Origin: Chryseobacterium herbae
GTDB taxonomy: Bacteria > Bacteroidota > Bacteroidia > Flavobacteriales > Weeksellaceae
Direction of reading: 5' to 3'
Assembly: GCF_025154075.1 (NCBI RefSeq)
Contig: NZ_JAOAMU010000001.1
Span: 124,001 to 188,000 of the forward strand
Length of the DNA: 64,000 nt
Under the pieces are notes generated by a model. The model saw only the letters and a program-made list of their open reading frames with translations, had not been told where the DNA came from and did not search any database. Positions 9,110 to 18,208 of this stretch are shown piece after piece. The translations under genes were made by a program, and so were the position numbers. Every line of letters starts with the position of its first letter. Within the stretch, counting starts at the first letter, position 1.

Positions 9110-9880
9110 ATGAGAAAATCATTACCGGGTATCATACTGTTCACTATACTGTCAGTTTCATTACATGCACAGCAGACTGAAGATAAAATTTACCACTACT
9201 CTTCCATGGACGCCATGAGAAACGGAGTATATACCGGAGACATTACTGTAAAGGAATTAAAACAAAAAGGGGACTTCGGACTGGGCACCTATAATTTTCT
9301 GGATGGTGAACTGATCGCGCTGGATGGCAACATATACCGAATTGCAACCAATGGATCCGTGGAATTGGCCAATGAAAAAAGAAAGGTTCCGTTTGGCTCA
9401 TTTACTTTTTTCAGAAAAGATAAATCTCTGACACTTGAGCAAATTAAAACCGTTGAAGATCTTCTGCAGAAATTACCTGAGATTTTACCTTCCAGAAACC
9501 GGTTTTATGCCATAAAAATTGAAGCGACATTCAGCAGTTTAACATTGGGCGGAGCAGTAAAGGTGGATGAAGAAGATACCACAGGTATTGCCGCTTTTAT
9601 GAAGACAAGACCATTGTACAAAAAGCAGAATATCAAGGGAACTCTTGTAGGTTTTTACAATCCCGGCTATGCAGGTGGTCTGGATTTATCACCGTTTCAT
9701 TTTCATTTTCTGTCAGAGGACAAAACAGCAGGCGGACATTTGTTAGATGGAACTTTTTCTGAGACAAAAATTACTGTACAGCTCGACGAGAAAAATGTTT
9801 ACGAAATTATATTACCCAACACTAATGATGCCGGTTACCAGCGAACCTGGACCTCTTCGGAAGCAAAAGCTCAGTATTAA
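9110..9880 (+). CDS. budA: Exported alpha-acetolactate decarboxylase
   Basis: The 256-aa protein matches the ALDC family, which converts 2-acetolactate to acetoin. It has GLGTYNFLDGELI at 57-69 and the zinc-binding histidines H197, H199 and H210 in FHFHFLSEDKTAGGH, with the same 2 and 11 residue spacing as H194/H196/H207 of the Brevibacillus enzyme. A signal peptide (residues 1-20, SVSLHAQ) indicates export, as in the Brevibacillus protein. It is followed after 25 bases by the cupin/royal-jelly fusion and is divergent from an AraC regulator. No acetolactate synthase or acetoin reductase lies nearby, so the physiological substrate route is open. The symbol reflects family membership. Confidence 0.9.
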   Translation: MRKSLPGIILFTILSVSLHAQQTEDKIYHYSSMDAMRNGVYTGDITVKELKQKGDFGLGTYNFLDGELIALDGNIYRIATNGSVELANEKRKVPFGSFTFFRKDKSLTLEQIKTVEDLLQKLPEILPSRNRFYAIKIEATFSSLTLGGAVKVDEEDTTGIAAFMKTRPLYKKQNIKGTLVGFYNPGYAGGLDLSPFHFHFLSEDKTAGGHLLDGTFSETKITVQLDEKNVYEIILPNTNDAGYQRTWTSSEAKAQY

Positions 9881-9905
9881 ATTTAAAAAATAAATATTCA
9901 ATCTC

Positions 9906-11306
9906 ATGAAGACAAAACAATCAATTCTTTTACCACTGGTTCTGTTCTCTTTCAGCTTACTCTCTGCCCAGCAAAAGGTTCTGCAAACCGATTTCAATAA
10001 AGGAACCTGGGAACAGGTGGGTAAAGGCTTACAGCGGAAATGGGTTTCGGGCTCGGAAAGCACTTTTGCATTCTGGAAAATGGATAAAGGAGCTCATGTT
10101 CCGCCACACCAGCATCCCAATGAACAGGTAACCTATATTACAAAAGGAAGCGTTAAGGTTCTGATGAATAATAAGGAATATATCGTAAAATCAGGCGGTG
10201 TCCTGATTATTCCGGCCAATATCACCCACGAGTTTTTCTGTCTGGAAGACGGTACCGAAGATCTGGACTTTTTCACACCTGTCCGTAAAGACTGGACGGA
10301 TGGAACCGCATCCTATTTTAAGCAACTGGGAAACCCGCTTGAAGTCGTGGCACAGTTTGATGAGATGAGGCCCGGAAATGTAGCGGTAAGTAATAATGGA
10401 CGTGTGTTTGCCACCATTCACCCTTTAGCATCTCCAAAACTGCAGCTGGTAGAAATCGTCAATGGAAAACCAGTGCCATTCCCTTCGAAAGAATTGCAGA
10501 AAAACGGCGGGCCAGCAGACAATAATAAATTTGATACTCCTCTGGGCGTAACGGTAGATAAAGAAAACCGCCTCTGGATGATTGATATGGGACTTGAACT
10601 TGGGAAAACCCGTCTTTGGTGTTTTGATCTAAAGAAAAATAAAGTGGTGGAAAAAATTGAACTGCCTGCTGATATTGCGCCCAAAGGAAGTTTTGTACAG
10701 GATGTCGCTATAGACGAAAAAAACGGCTGGGCTTATCTTGCTGACATTTCCAATCCCGGCATCATTGCTTTAAACCTGAAAACAAAAAAAGCCAGAAGAT
10801 TCAGCGGGCATGAGGCTTTACAGTCTGAAGATGTCGATATGATCATCGATGGAAAGGTAATCGATTTTGATGGAAAACCATCCCGCGTTGGGATCAATCC
10901 TATAACGCTTTCCTATGACAAAGAAACCATCTTTTTTGGAGCTATGAATGGTACTACGTGGTATCAGGTTCCAGCCAAGCTTTTCCGGGAAAATTCTGAT
11001 GATCAAACGATCGGTAATGCCATTCAAAAATTTGGAGATAAACCTGTAAGCGACGGTGTGGCTACAGACCAACATGGCAATCATTACATTACCAATCTGG
11101 GCGAACACAGTATCAGCAAACTGGCTGCAAACGGACAGCTGAGTGAAGTGATTAAAGACGGAAAATTAAAGTGGCCGGACAATGTAGCGGTTTCTGAAGA
11201 CGGATACCTATATATTTCGGTGAATCAGCTGGACAGCACCACTGCGTTTTCGGGTGATCAGGATAAGGGGAAGTCGCCTTATTTTATTTACAGGATCAAG
11301 CTTTGA
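9906..11306 (+). CDS. Exported cupin / major-royal-jelly-type (SMP-30-like) beta-propeller fusion
   Basis: The 466-aa protein has a signal peptide (to about residue 22, SLLSAQ), then a cupin_2 domain near 40-125 (GAHVPPHQHPNEQVTYITKG, ITHEFF, with metal-ligand histidines), then a six-bladed beta-propeller of the MRJP/Yellow type from about 155 to the end (GNVAVSNNGRVFATIHP, LWMIDMGLELGK, NGWAYLADISNPGIIAL, PDNVAVSEDGYLYIS). Yellow-type propellers include dopachrome-converting proteins and lactonase relatives. The fusion of both in one exported protein is uncommon to my knowledge. It sits in a likely operon between acetolactate decarboxylase and an ABM monooxygenase, so it may handle the same small oxygenated metabolite. 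Confidence 0.8.
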   Translation: MKTKQSILLPLVLFSFSLLSAQQKVLQTDFNKGTWEQVGKGLQRKWVSGSESTFAFWKMDKGAHVPPHQHPNEQVTYITKGSVKVLMNNKEYIVKSGGVLIIPANITHEFFCLEDGTEDLDFFTPVRKDWTDGTASYFKQLGNPLEVVAQFDEMRPGNVAVSNNGRVFATIHPLASPKLQLVEIVNGKPVPFPSKELQKNGGPADNNKFDTPLGVTVDKENRLWMIDMGLELGKTRLWCFDLKKNKVVEKIELPADIAPKGSFVQDVAIDEKNGWAYLADISNPGIIALNLKTKKARRFSGHEALQSEDVDMIIDGKVIDFDGKPSRVGINPITLSYDKETIFFGAMNGTTWYQVPAKLFRENSDDQTIGNAIQKFGDKPVSDGVATDQHGNHYITNLGEHSISKLAANGQLSEVIKDGKLKWPDNVAVSEDGYLYISVNQLDSTTAFSGDQDKGKSPYFIYRIKL

Positions 11307-11446
11307 ACAGATTGATGACGACCCCGTCAAAAATTCTTTAAATTTTCGCCACCCCACCGACAGAGGGGAATTTTTCCACATCCAATTGAGATTATCACTA
11401 CCATTGAGATTTTTCGAAAAGTAATTAATAATAAATTTTAAACAAT

Positions 11447-11755
11447 ATGACTGACGAACAATTTTTATCAACAGCCGTTTTAAAAGCTAAAGAAGGAAAA
11501 AGAACAGCCTTAAAAGGGGCTTTGTCACAACTTATAAACCCCACACGCAGCGAACCTGGATGCCTTTACTATATTCTTTTTGAGGATAAAAATAATGCCG
11601 GTACTTTTTATATGCGTGAGGCATTTAAAGATACAGCAGCATTTGAGTTTCATACTCAAACTGTTCATTTTAAAAACTTTGCAGCACAGATGGATGAGCT
11701 GATGAGAGAACCTATCCAACTGATTGAACTGAAACAGGTTTCGGACATTGATTAA
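11447..11755 (+). CDS. Antibiotic-biosynthesis-monooxygenase (ABM) domain protein, YgiN-like
   Basis: The 102-aa protein is a single ABM-fold domain: an N-terminal strand (FLSTAVLKAKEGKRTALKGA), the PGCLYYILFED segment near 36-46, and the HTQTVHFKNFAAQMDELM helix region with its conserved histidine. Such proteins are small dimeric alpha/beta barrels acting on quinones or polyketide-like substrates without cofactor; some are only stress-linked. It is 140 bases after the cupin/propeller gene on the same strand, so it may belong to that operon or have its own promoter. Confidence 0.8.
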   Translation: MTDEQFLSTAVLKAKEGKRTALKGALSQLINPTRSEPGCLYYILFEDKNNAGTFYMREAFKDTAAFEFHTQTVHFKNFAAQMDELMREPIQLIELKQVSDID

Positions 11756-11853
11756 TGTAACCAGAGTTTAGGTTTGAGCAAGTAATGAGTTATAAGTTTT
11801 AGTGGTAAGAGATAAGATATTTGGGATCACTTGCAAATCTTTGAAGAGATCAT

Positions 11854-12036
11854 GTTTTTACACGCAAAGCTTCATCATGTTAACGTTTAGTTTTGAGGAA
11901 GGGAAAGAGTTCGACTGCGTCGATGATGAAGCTCATGGATAAAATGCTTGCTTCGTCGAATCAATCTTTGATTGATTCCATTCTTTGCATCTCTCAAAAC
12001 TATGCAGTAATAGAATATAACTTTGCGTATAAAAAC
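11854..12036. repeat. Dispersed intergenic repeat B, copy 2, with terminal inverted repeats
   Basis: GTTTTTACACGCAAAG (11854-11869) recurs inverted as CTTTGCGTATAAAAAC (12021-12036) with one mismatch, bounding about 183 bases. The left 85 bases are similar to 7209-7290. The inside holds further short inversions (TTCATCAT against GATGATGAA; GATTGATT/AATCAATC) and no open frame. This fits a small non-autonomous, MITE-like element, but no partner transposase is in the window. Confidence 0.5.
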
Positions 12037-12103
12037 TTATCTGCTCCCAGGTTTTGAAATTAATCAAGTATATGGATGTAAAAGGCAGTTCCTCGTTTGA
12101 GCA

Positions 12104-12149
12104 CGAAACCCTTATCCCGAAACAAATGTCTTATCCCGAACTCAGGTTA
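12104..12149. repeat. Short repeat with TTATCCCGAA blocks
   Basis: Two CTTATCCCGAA blocks lie in tandem, and the second continues as TTATCCCGAACTCAGGTTA (12131-12149), overlapping the end of the TolC gene. The complement recurs as TTAACCTGAATTCGGGATAA at 39581-39600 and in similar form near 42757-42776, and CCCGAACTCAGG at 43339-43350. It is thus a dispersed family that also sits beside the fibre genes. Confidence 0.5.
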
Positions 12150-13442
12150 TAACCCCGTCTTCAGTACTTTTAACAATTCCGTTTGCTGGATAACATCGTT
12201 TTTACTGTTGATCAGGTTATAATTGGCCTGAAGCCAGTTGTTTCTCACAACAAAGAAGGTATAGGCATCCATGAGACCTTCTTTGTATTTTTCTTCTGAT
12301 TTCTGAAAAGACAGTTTCTGATTTTCAAAATTAGCTTCTAAAAGACTGTATTTTTCCTGAGCATTTAAATATTGAGCTTTTATGGAATTGATGCTTTGGG
12401 TAAGATTGTTGACAATCAATTCTTTATCATAAGTAGAATTAATCACATTCAATTTGGCAACTTCCACATTGTTTTTGACCTGAAACTTATTAAAAATCGG
12501 AATATTAAGTCCAAAAGACACGGATTGGTTTTTGTTTTGGCTAAACTGATCTGAAAAACTGGCAGTTGAAGCATTATTATTTAGAGATTTATTATAAAAA
12601 GTAGACCAGCTATAGCTTCCGTTGAGGGTTGGTAAATAAGCTGATCCTGCAAGATCTACCGTTTTTTCCTGAGCTTTGATTTCCGCAAGAACAGTCTGGT
12701 ATGCCGGATTATTTTCCAGTAGTCTTTTGGTAAAATCAGCCTGATTGAAATCATCTTCCGCTAAAGCCTCCTCATTATTCGTCACAAAATCCATAGAGTC
12801 CTGAGGAATGGCTAAAGCGTTAAGAAGATTTATTTTGGCCAGATCGCGTTGATTTTTTGCGCTTACCCATTGTTCCTGCAATGTGCCTAAGTTGGCTTTT
12901 ATGTCATAAATATCACTTTTTGAGCGGCTTCCTATTTCCACTTCTTTTTCTGTCCGCTTAATTTGCTCTTCAATCCCTAAAATCTGAGTTTCCAGGACAT
13001 CAAGCCAGCTTTTGCTGTTTTGATAGATAAAAAACGTTTGAATGACATTCAGTTTCACTTCATTCTGAGCTCTTCTAAGCCTGTAGGAGCTGGTTTCTTT
13101 GTTGAGCTTTGAAAGAGAAATATTCACATAATTCCGCCAGTTGAAAAGCTCAATATTGGCCTGAGCCTTCAGCTGGTCGTATTGTGTATTCAGCACTTCT
13201 CTCTGATTACTGGACTGATTAATGGATGATCCGAAACTATAGCTATGATCAACGCCAGCTTCTATGGAAGGCAATAACATTCCCTTTGAGGCTGCAATCT
13301 GATGATCATTTTTCTTTATATTGACCGTTGCCTGTTTTACCAGCGGATGATTGGCCGCAGCATAATCCAGACACTGCTGAAGATTCCACGATTGCTGTGC
13401 AGGAAATAGCCCCACAAAAAATATGAAGATTAGATTTTTCAT
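12147..13442 (-). CDS. TolC-family outer membrane efflux protein
   Basis: The 431-aa protein has a signal peptide (MKNLIFIFFVGLFPAQ) and the two-repeat coiled-coil layout of outer-membrane efflux proteins (SWNLQQCLDYAAANHPLVKQ at the start of repeat 1; long amphipathic helices; ENNPAYQTVLAEIKAQEKTV in repeat 2). The internal ATG was chosen because the signal peptide starts there; an upstream in-frame ATG at 13499 would overlap the permease gene. It is the last gene of the adaptor-ATPase-permease-TolC operon and would provide the outer-membrane channel of that exporter. Confidence 0.9.
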   Translation of the reverse strand: MKNLIFIFFVGLFPAQQSWNLQQCLDYAAANHPLVKQATVNIKKNDHQIAASKGMLLPSIEAGVDHSYSFGSSINQSSNQREVLNTQYDQLKAQANIELFNWRNYVNISLSKLNKETSSYRLRRAQNEVKLNVIQTFFIYQNSKSWLDVLETQILGIEEQIKRTEKEVEIGSRSKSDIYDIKANLGTLQEQWVSAKNQRDLAKINLLNALAIPQDSMDFVTNNEEALAEDDFNQADFTKRLLENNPAYQTVLAEIKAQEKTVDLAGSAYLPTLNGSYSWSTFYNKSLNNNASTASFSDQFSQNKNQSVSFGLNIPIFNKFQVKNNVEVAKLNVINSTYDKELIVNNLTQSINSIKAQYLNAQEKYSLLEANFENQKLSFQKSEEKYKEGLMDAYTFFVVRNNWLQANYNLINSKNDVIQQTELLKVLKTGL

Positions 13443-13495
13443 GTACAAGATGAATTTAAATGTATTTTGAAGAAAATAAGTACCTAGAATGAAAA

Positions 13496-15910
13496 TCATT
13501 CATATTTAAGATACTTCACAAGGCTTACTTTTGTTGCTTTATAGGCTTTAATACTCACGACAGCGAATGTTAAAATAAGCAGTGTAAGAAGACTTACAAT
13601 GAATGGCCAAACCGGCATATCTATTCTGTAAGCAAAGTCTTTCAGCCATTCGTTCATCAGATAATAACTGATCGGAACGCTTATAATAACCGCTGTTAAT
13701 GTAATCCAAAGGAATTGTTTGGTCAGTCCCATGATTAAAATTCCGTCTGAAGCACCCAAAGTCTTTTTAATCGCTACATCTTTCAGCTTCTGTTCGATCA
13801 TCAGTGAAGACAGGGCAAATAATCCTAACAAAGCCACCATCAAAACCATGGCATTCAGAATTGTGAAAAGGGTTTCCTGTTTCTGGTATCTTTCAAAGGT
13901 TTTGGCAAATCTCTGATCGATAAAAAAGTAATCAAAAGGATATCCCGGTTCTACCGAGCCTGACCAGTATTTTTTAATTCTGTTTACCGTACCTTCAATA
14001 TCATCCGGTTTTATTTTCAGCTGAATATTATAAACAAACATTTTTTTCCAGTCTGTTTCCCTGTAATGAAAAAATACAGTAGGTTCTATTTCCGATCTTA
14101 AACTTCTGAAATTAAAATCTTTTACGATGCCTACAATATGGTATTTTATACTGTCAAATCCCGGACGGATTTCATTCTTTAAAGCCTCGTCGTCATTCCA
14201 GCCAAATCTTCTGACAAAAGCTTCGTTGACCAAAGCGGTATTAATGGTATCAGAGGTAAGATTCGGGTCCAGCCAACGTCCTTTTTTCAATTTTACATTC
14301 ATAAACTGAAGGTAATTGTAATCCATAGATCCGTGCTGAGCCTGGATACTTTGATTCATAAAATCAACATTCGAACTGCTGGACCTGTTGGTTCCGGGAA
14401 CAATTTCTCCATAAGAAACTGCATCCACTCCCTGTATCTTGCTCATTTCAGTTCTTAATCTTTCGTATTTCAGCCAAGGTTTTGGGCTAAACTCCCTGAA
14501 GTTGACAATCAATATTTGTTTTCCGCTGTAGCCCAAATCTTTGTTCATCATATGTTTCACCTGTTGATTCACGATCAATCCGCCAATAATAAAGAATGAT
14601 GAAATAATAAGCTGTAAAGTAAGAATTCCGTTTCTAAGCCAAATTCCGTGTTTACTTCTTGCGAAATTTCCTTTCAGAGTTTCTATCGCTTTGAAGTTGG
14701 ACAGATACATGGCCGGAATCAATCCGGAGATCAATGTTACCATGATGACCATGACAAAGGAATAAAAGTAGACATGCCAGTCATTCATCTTCATTTCCTT
14801 ATCAAAAAACTTGTTGAAGCTTGGTAAAAGAAGCTCTGTTAAGGCCAGCGAAAGCAGATAAGAAGCGATACAAAGAACAAAAGTTTCCAGTAAAAACTGA
14901 ACAATAAGATTGGATTTTGTACTGCCAATGGCTTTCCTTACCCCGATTTCTTTAGCCCTCTGAGAAGCCTGTGCCGTTTTCAGGTTGATGAAATTAATAG
15001 CTGATAAAACAACAATTAAAACAGAAAGCGTAAACAATATCATTAAGGTTTTGAAATCAGGTACTCCAAACCATGATGCTTTTGCGTGGAGTTTTACTTG
15101 ATCAAGAGGCGTGAGCAGACTGTCCGTAGGACCATACAGATCCAGATACTGCTGAGGGGTCAGTCCATCGGAATCCTTATCCAGTTTTGCCCTGTATTCA
15201 AAAATATCGGTTATAAATTTTTGTCGTAAAGTAGAAGGATCTGTCCCTTTTTTAAGCATAAAAAAACACCCAAAATTGAAATTTCCCCAATTATTTTCAT
15301 CATCTTTAATCTGTTGTACGGGATTGAGAACAAATTCAGGTTTGATCTGGCTGTTTTCTTTTGGTAGCTCGTAAACAGCTGTTACGACATAATTTTTGTT
15401 GTCAAATTTGACACTTTCTCCTGCAACATTGGTTGTCCCGAAAAGGTTTTTGGCAGCAGTTGTCGAAAGTGCGATGACACCATCTCCTTTTAATGCATTT
15501 TTATAGCTTCCGGAAACCAGTTTAAAAGGGAAAAAATTAAAAAAATGTTCACTCGCAGTCAATCCATCCTGCTGATAGGCCGTTTTATTTTTCGTGGTCA
15601 TTTTAAATCCTATTCCTGAGCTATTGAACAAAACATAGTCCTCTACTCCCGGAATTACATCTTTGGCACGTCTTGCCATTGGAACCGAAAGATTATTCCC
15701 GTAAGAATTCTCTTTCTTATGATACGTCTGGAAATAGTAGATCTCGTTCTTTTTAGGATTCCATTTTTCGAATGACTCTTCATCATTCCAATGCAGCAGA
15801 ATCAGCATAAATCCGGTAAGTCCAACCGTAAGTCCAAATAAATTGATTGCGGTAGACAGCCAGTTCTTTTTATAATTGATGAAAGCAATTTTAAGCCAGT
15901 TATTAAGCAT
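13496..15910 (-). CDS. ABC transporter permease of the MacB/FtsX family
   Basis: The 804-aa protein has the duplicated FtsX layout of Bacteroidota exporters: TM1 near 20-40 (INLFGLTVGLTGFMLILLHW), a large periplasmic MacB-type domain, three TMs about 270-410, TM5 near 420, a second periplasmic domain and three C-terminal TMs from about 660. The SQRAKEIGVRKAIGSTKSNL and KLKDVAIKKTLGASDGIL segments are the paired coupling regions. The start at 15910 (MLNNWLKIAF) fits the family better than the upstream ATG at 15949. With the separate ATPase next door it forms a mechanotransmission exporter; the substrate is unknown. Confidence 0.9.
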   Translation of the reverse strand: MLNNWLKIAFINYKKNWLSTAINLFGLTVGLTGFMLILLHWNDEESFEKWNPKKNEIYYFQTYHKKENSYGNNLSVPMARRAKDVIPGVEDYVLFNSSGIGFKMTTKNKTAYQQDGLTASEHFFNFFPFKLVSGSYKNALKGDGVIALSTTAAKNLFGTTNVAGESVKFDNKNYVVTAVYELPKENSQIKPEFVLNPVQQIKDDENNWGNFNFGCFFMLKKGTDPSTLRQKFITDIFEYRAKLDKDSDGLTPQQYLDLYGPTDSLLTPLDQVKLHAKASWFGVPDFKTLMILFTLSVLIVVLSAINFINLKTAQASQRAKEIGVRKAIGSTKSNLIVQFLLETFVLCIASYLLSLALTELLLPSFNKFFDKEMKMNDWHVYFYSFVMVIMVTLISGLIPAMYLSNFKAIETLKGNFARSKHGIWLRNGILTLQLIISSFFIIGGLIVNQQVKHMMNKDLGYSGKQILIVNFREFSPKPWLKYERLRTEMSKIQGVDAVSYGEIVPGTNRSSSSNVDFMNQSIQAQHGSMDYNYLQFMNVKLKKGRWLDPNLTSDTINTALVNEAFVRRFGWNDDEALKNEIRPGFDSIKYHIVGIVKDFNFRSLRSEIEPTVFFHYRETDWKKMFVYNIQLKIKPDDIEGTVNRIKKYWSGSVEPGYPFDYFFIDQRFAKTFERYQKQETLFTILNAMVLMVALLGLFALSSLMIEQKLKDVAIKKTLGASDGILIMGLTKQFLWITLTAVIISVPISYYLMNEWLKDFAYRIDMPVWPFIVSLLTLLILTFAVVSIKAYKATKVSLVKYLKYE

Positions 15911-16041
15911 GATCGTATAATTTTGTAAGTAATGAAGGTACATGTTCAACTGGATTCAGGTCGAAAATACACCTGCCATCCAGGAAACTGAGTTCCACGG
16001 TTATTAGTTTTTTACAATATAATGAGTTAAGAATGTTCCAA

Positions 16042-16764
16042 TTACTGGAGCTCCTGTGCATCCGCCTTTTCGAAAACATCTCTTCTTTGGGAAGCATGTT
16101 CTTCGTTAAATATTTCCCCATCCTTCATATTCACAATTCTGGAAGCAAAACCTGCATCGTAAGAAGAGTGCGTTACCATGACAATGGTAGAGCCTTCTCT
16201 GTGAAGTTCTGCCAGGAGATTCATCACCTCATTTCCGTTGGAACTGTCAAGATTTCCGGTAGGTTCATCGGCAAGAATCAATTGAGGTTTTGTCACCAAA
16301 GCTCTTGCAACGGCCGCCCTTTGCTGCTGACCTCCCGAAAGCTGCTGGGGATAATGCTTGGCACGGTGACCGATATTAATTTGCTCCATAATTTCCTCTA
16401 CCCTTCTTTTTCTTTCAGAAGAGGAAACGCCGTTATAAATTAATGGTAGTTCTATATTTTCGTACACACTAAGCTCATCTATCAGATTAAAATTCTGGAA
16501 AATGAAGCCTATATTTTTCTTTCGGATAGCCGATTTCTTTTTCTCTCCTGCTTTTACAGTTTCCACTTCTCCAAATTTGTAAGACCCCGTGGAAGCATCA
16601 TCCAGCAGGCCGAGAATATTAAGAAATGTAGATTTTCCACAGCCTGAAGGCCCCATTATGGCTACAAACTCCCCTTCTTTGATATGAAGACTGATGTTAT
16701 TCAAAGCATTGGTCTGTACATCTTCAGTTTTATAGATTTTAGAAAGATTCTGAACGTTGATCAT
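16042..16764 (-). CDS. ABC transporter ATP-binding protein (MacB/LolD type)
   Basis: The 240-aa protein contains Walker A GPSGCGKST (about 39-47), the signature LSGGQQQRAAVARAL near 142-156, Walker B LILADEPTGNLD near 161-172 and a switch histidine in MVTHSS. GNLDSSNG and the Q-rich signature place it with the LolD/MacB ATPases that drive FtsX-type permeases. It lies between the adaptor and the permease, 35 bases from the adaptor, and would energise export of whatever the permease handles. Confidence 0.95.
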   Translation of the reverse strand: MINVQNLSKIYKTEDVQTNALNNISLHIKEGEFVAIMGPSGCGKSTFLNILGLLDDASTGSYKFGEVETVKAGEKKKSAIRKKNIGFIFQNFNLIDELSVYENIELPLIYNGVSSSERKRRVEEIMEQINIGHRAKHYPQQLSGGQQQRAAVARALVTKPQLILADEPTGNLDSSNGNEVMNLLAELHREGSTIVMVTHSSYDAGFASRIVNMKDGEIFNEEHASQRRDVFEKADAQELQ

Positions 16765-16799
16765 TTTAATTCTTATTTAAATGTGAAGGTTAATTATTT

Positions 16800-18041
16800 T
16801 TATTTTTTAATCTCAAGGATTTCGTATTTTTTAATATCTGAATAGTCAGATGTAATCACTGTTTCACCGCTTTTCAGTCCTGAAACTACTTCGTAAAATA
16901 AAGGATTTTCGCGCCCTAAAACAACGTTTCTTTTTTCTGCTTTATTTCCTTTGACCACGAAGATCCATTTTCCGTTGGTATCTTTATAAAAATTACCTTT
17001 TGGAACCATGACACTCTGGGTATCAGCAGAAAGTTTGAGCTTTACACCAAAGGTCATCCCTATTTTCAGGTTTTGAGGTTTTACATCTGTAAAGTTAAGT
17101 TCTACAGAAAACTGTCCGTCTTTTACTTCCGGTAAAATTTTAGTGATGATCACCTGGTATGATTTACCATCATTCTCCAGGCTTCCTTTGATTCCGTTTT
17201 GAAGTTTATTGATGTAATATTCATCTACTTTGGCCACTAATTTATAGCCATCCATCAAATCAATTTTACCAATACTCTGGCCCGTTGTCAGGTTTTCCCC
17301 TATCGAAACATTAAATGATGACAATCTACCTGAAGCCGGAGCCATGATGAGGAAATTGTTTTTATTGGAATGCAGGATCTGACGGCTTTTCTCCATTTGA
17401 CCGATAGAAGAATTAATAGCAGACATTTGAGAGCTTCTGGATTTTTTTTCAGTAAAAGCACCCTTTTCTACGATTGATTTTCTTTGTTTCTGGTAATTCA
17501 GATTCTGCAGACTGATATCATAATCGGTCTTTTTTCCGATCTCAGCGTCATACAGACGTTTTTGCAGATTAAACGACTGTAAGGCCGTGTTATAATCATT
17601 CTGGGACTGCAACAATTCTTTGTCCTGAACGAATTCCTGATTTTTAAGTTCAAGAAGTGTACTTCTCATCTGGCTGATCTGCTGCATGATTCCCGTTTCC
17701 TGATTCAGATAATTAAACTCTGTATTCGGGTTGTAGACTCTTGCAATAGGTTGTCCTTTCGTGAGGATCTGCCCATCTTCCGCAAATTTTTCCTTTATGG
17801 CGCCACCTTCCAGAACATTCACCAGGGATGAGTTTAAAGATTGTGTCTGTGCGGTGAGCATCAGCATGTCTTCAAATTTTCCACGGCTGACTTCTTCTAT
17901 CTGAATGTCTTCCGCTGAAATATTATACGTCTTTTTCTGTTTCATGAAATACAGACTGAACAGTGATCCTGCCACTATAATCGTCAATCCGATTAAAACA
18001 ATTTTCAATGTCGATTTCTTTTTTACTATTTTCGTATCCAT
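16800..18041 (-). CDS. Periplasmic adaptor (HlyD/MacA-type membrane-fusion protein)
   Basis: The 413-aa protein has an N-terminal membrane anchor (about 12-33, TLKIVLIGLTIIVAGSLFSL), a lipoyl/barrel-sandwich domain split around a coiled-coil hairpin of about 110 residues (ILTKGQPIARVYNPN at the front, ASGRLSSFNVSIGENLTTGQ at the back), and a beta-barrel and MP domain near the C-terminus (LKSGETVITSDYSDIKKYEI). It is the first gene of the four-gene exporter operon and is preceded by a sigma-54-type promoter, 33 bases from -12 element to ATG. Confidence 0.9.
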   Translation of the reverse strand: MDTKIVKKKSTLKIVLIGLTIIVAGSLFSLYFMKQKKTYNISAEDIQIEEVSRGKFEDMLMLTAQTQSLNSSLVNVLEGGAIKEKFAEDGQILTKGQPIARVYNPNTEFNYLNQETGIMQQISQMRSTLLELKNQEFVQDKELLQSQNDYNTALQSFNLQKRLYDAEIGKKTDYDISLQNLNYQKQRKSIVEKGAFTEKKSRSSQMSAINSSIGQMEKSRQILHSNKNNFLIMAPASGRLSSFNVSIGENLTTGQSIGKIDLMDGYKLVAKVDEYYINKLQNGIKGSLENDGKSYQVIITKILPEVKDGQFSVELNFTDVKPQNLKIGMTFGVKLKLSADTQSVMVPKGNFYKDTNGKWIFVVKGNKAEKRNVVLGRENPLFYEVVSGLKSGETVITSDYSDIKKYEILEIKK

Positions 18042-18073
18042 AATTAAGATAACTCGTTTGCTTACAATTAATT

Positions 18074-18090
18074 ACACAATCCAGATGCCA
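18074..18090 (-). promoter_or_regulatory. Sigma-54 promoter of the exporter operon
   Basis: On the minus strand the sequence reads TGGCATCTGGATTGTGT. The invariant GG (18088-18089) and the GT (18076-18077, consensus GC) are ten bases apart, as required for -24/-12 promoters, and TTG precedes as TTGT. The predicted start site lies about 24 bases before the adaptor ATG. The divergent gene codes for a sigma-54-dependent activator, which strengthens the call. Confidence 0.7.
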
Positions 18091-18154
18091 GTAAATTATA
18101 AATCTGTAAGTGATTGACAATCTGAAATAAAGCTTTAAACCCGTTGGTTAAAAC

Positions 18155-18191
18155 TGTTCATTATCGGACACTTTTTGTGCGGAAATGAACA
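18155..18191. promoter_or_regulatory. Dyad upstream activating sequence, candidate binding site of the NtrC-type regulator
   Basis: TGTTCATT (18155-18162) and AATGAACA (18184-18191) are perfectly inverted, and an inner, imperfect dyad (CGGACAC, TTTTT, GTGCGG) is nested between them. It lies 65-100 bases upstream of the -24 element of the exporter operon, the usual distance for enhancer-bound sigma-54 activators. It also overlaps the regulator's own promoter, which suggests autoregulation. Confidence 0.6.
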
Positions 18192-18208
18192 CTTAAGCTT
18201 TACATTTG
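18175..18208 (+). promoter_or_regulatory. Housekeeping promoter of the NtrC-type regulator
   Basis: TTG at 18175-18177 and TACATTTG at 18201-18208 are 23 bases apart, within the Bacteroidota range. The -33 element lies inside the dyad at 18155-18191. Confidence 0.55.
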
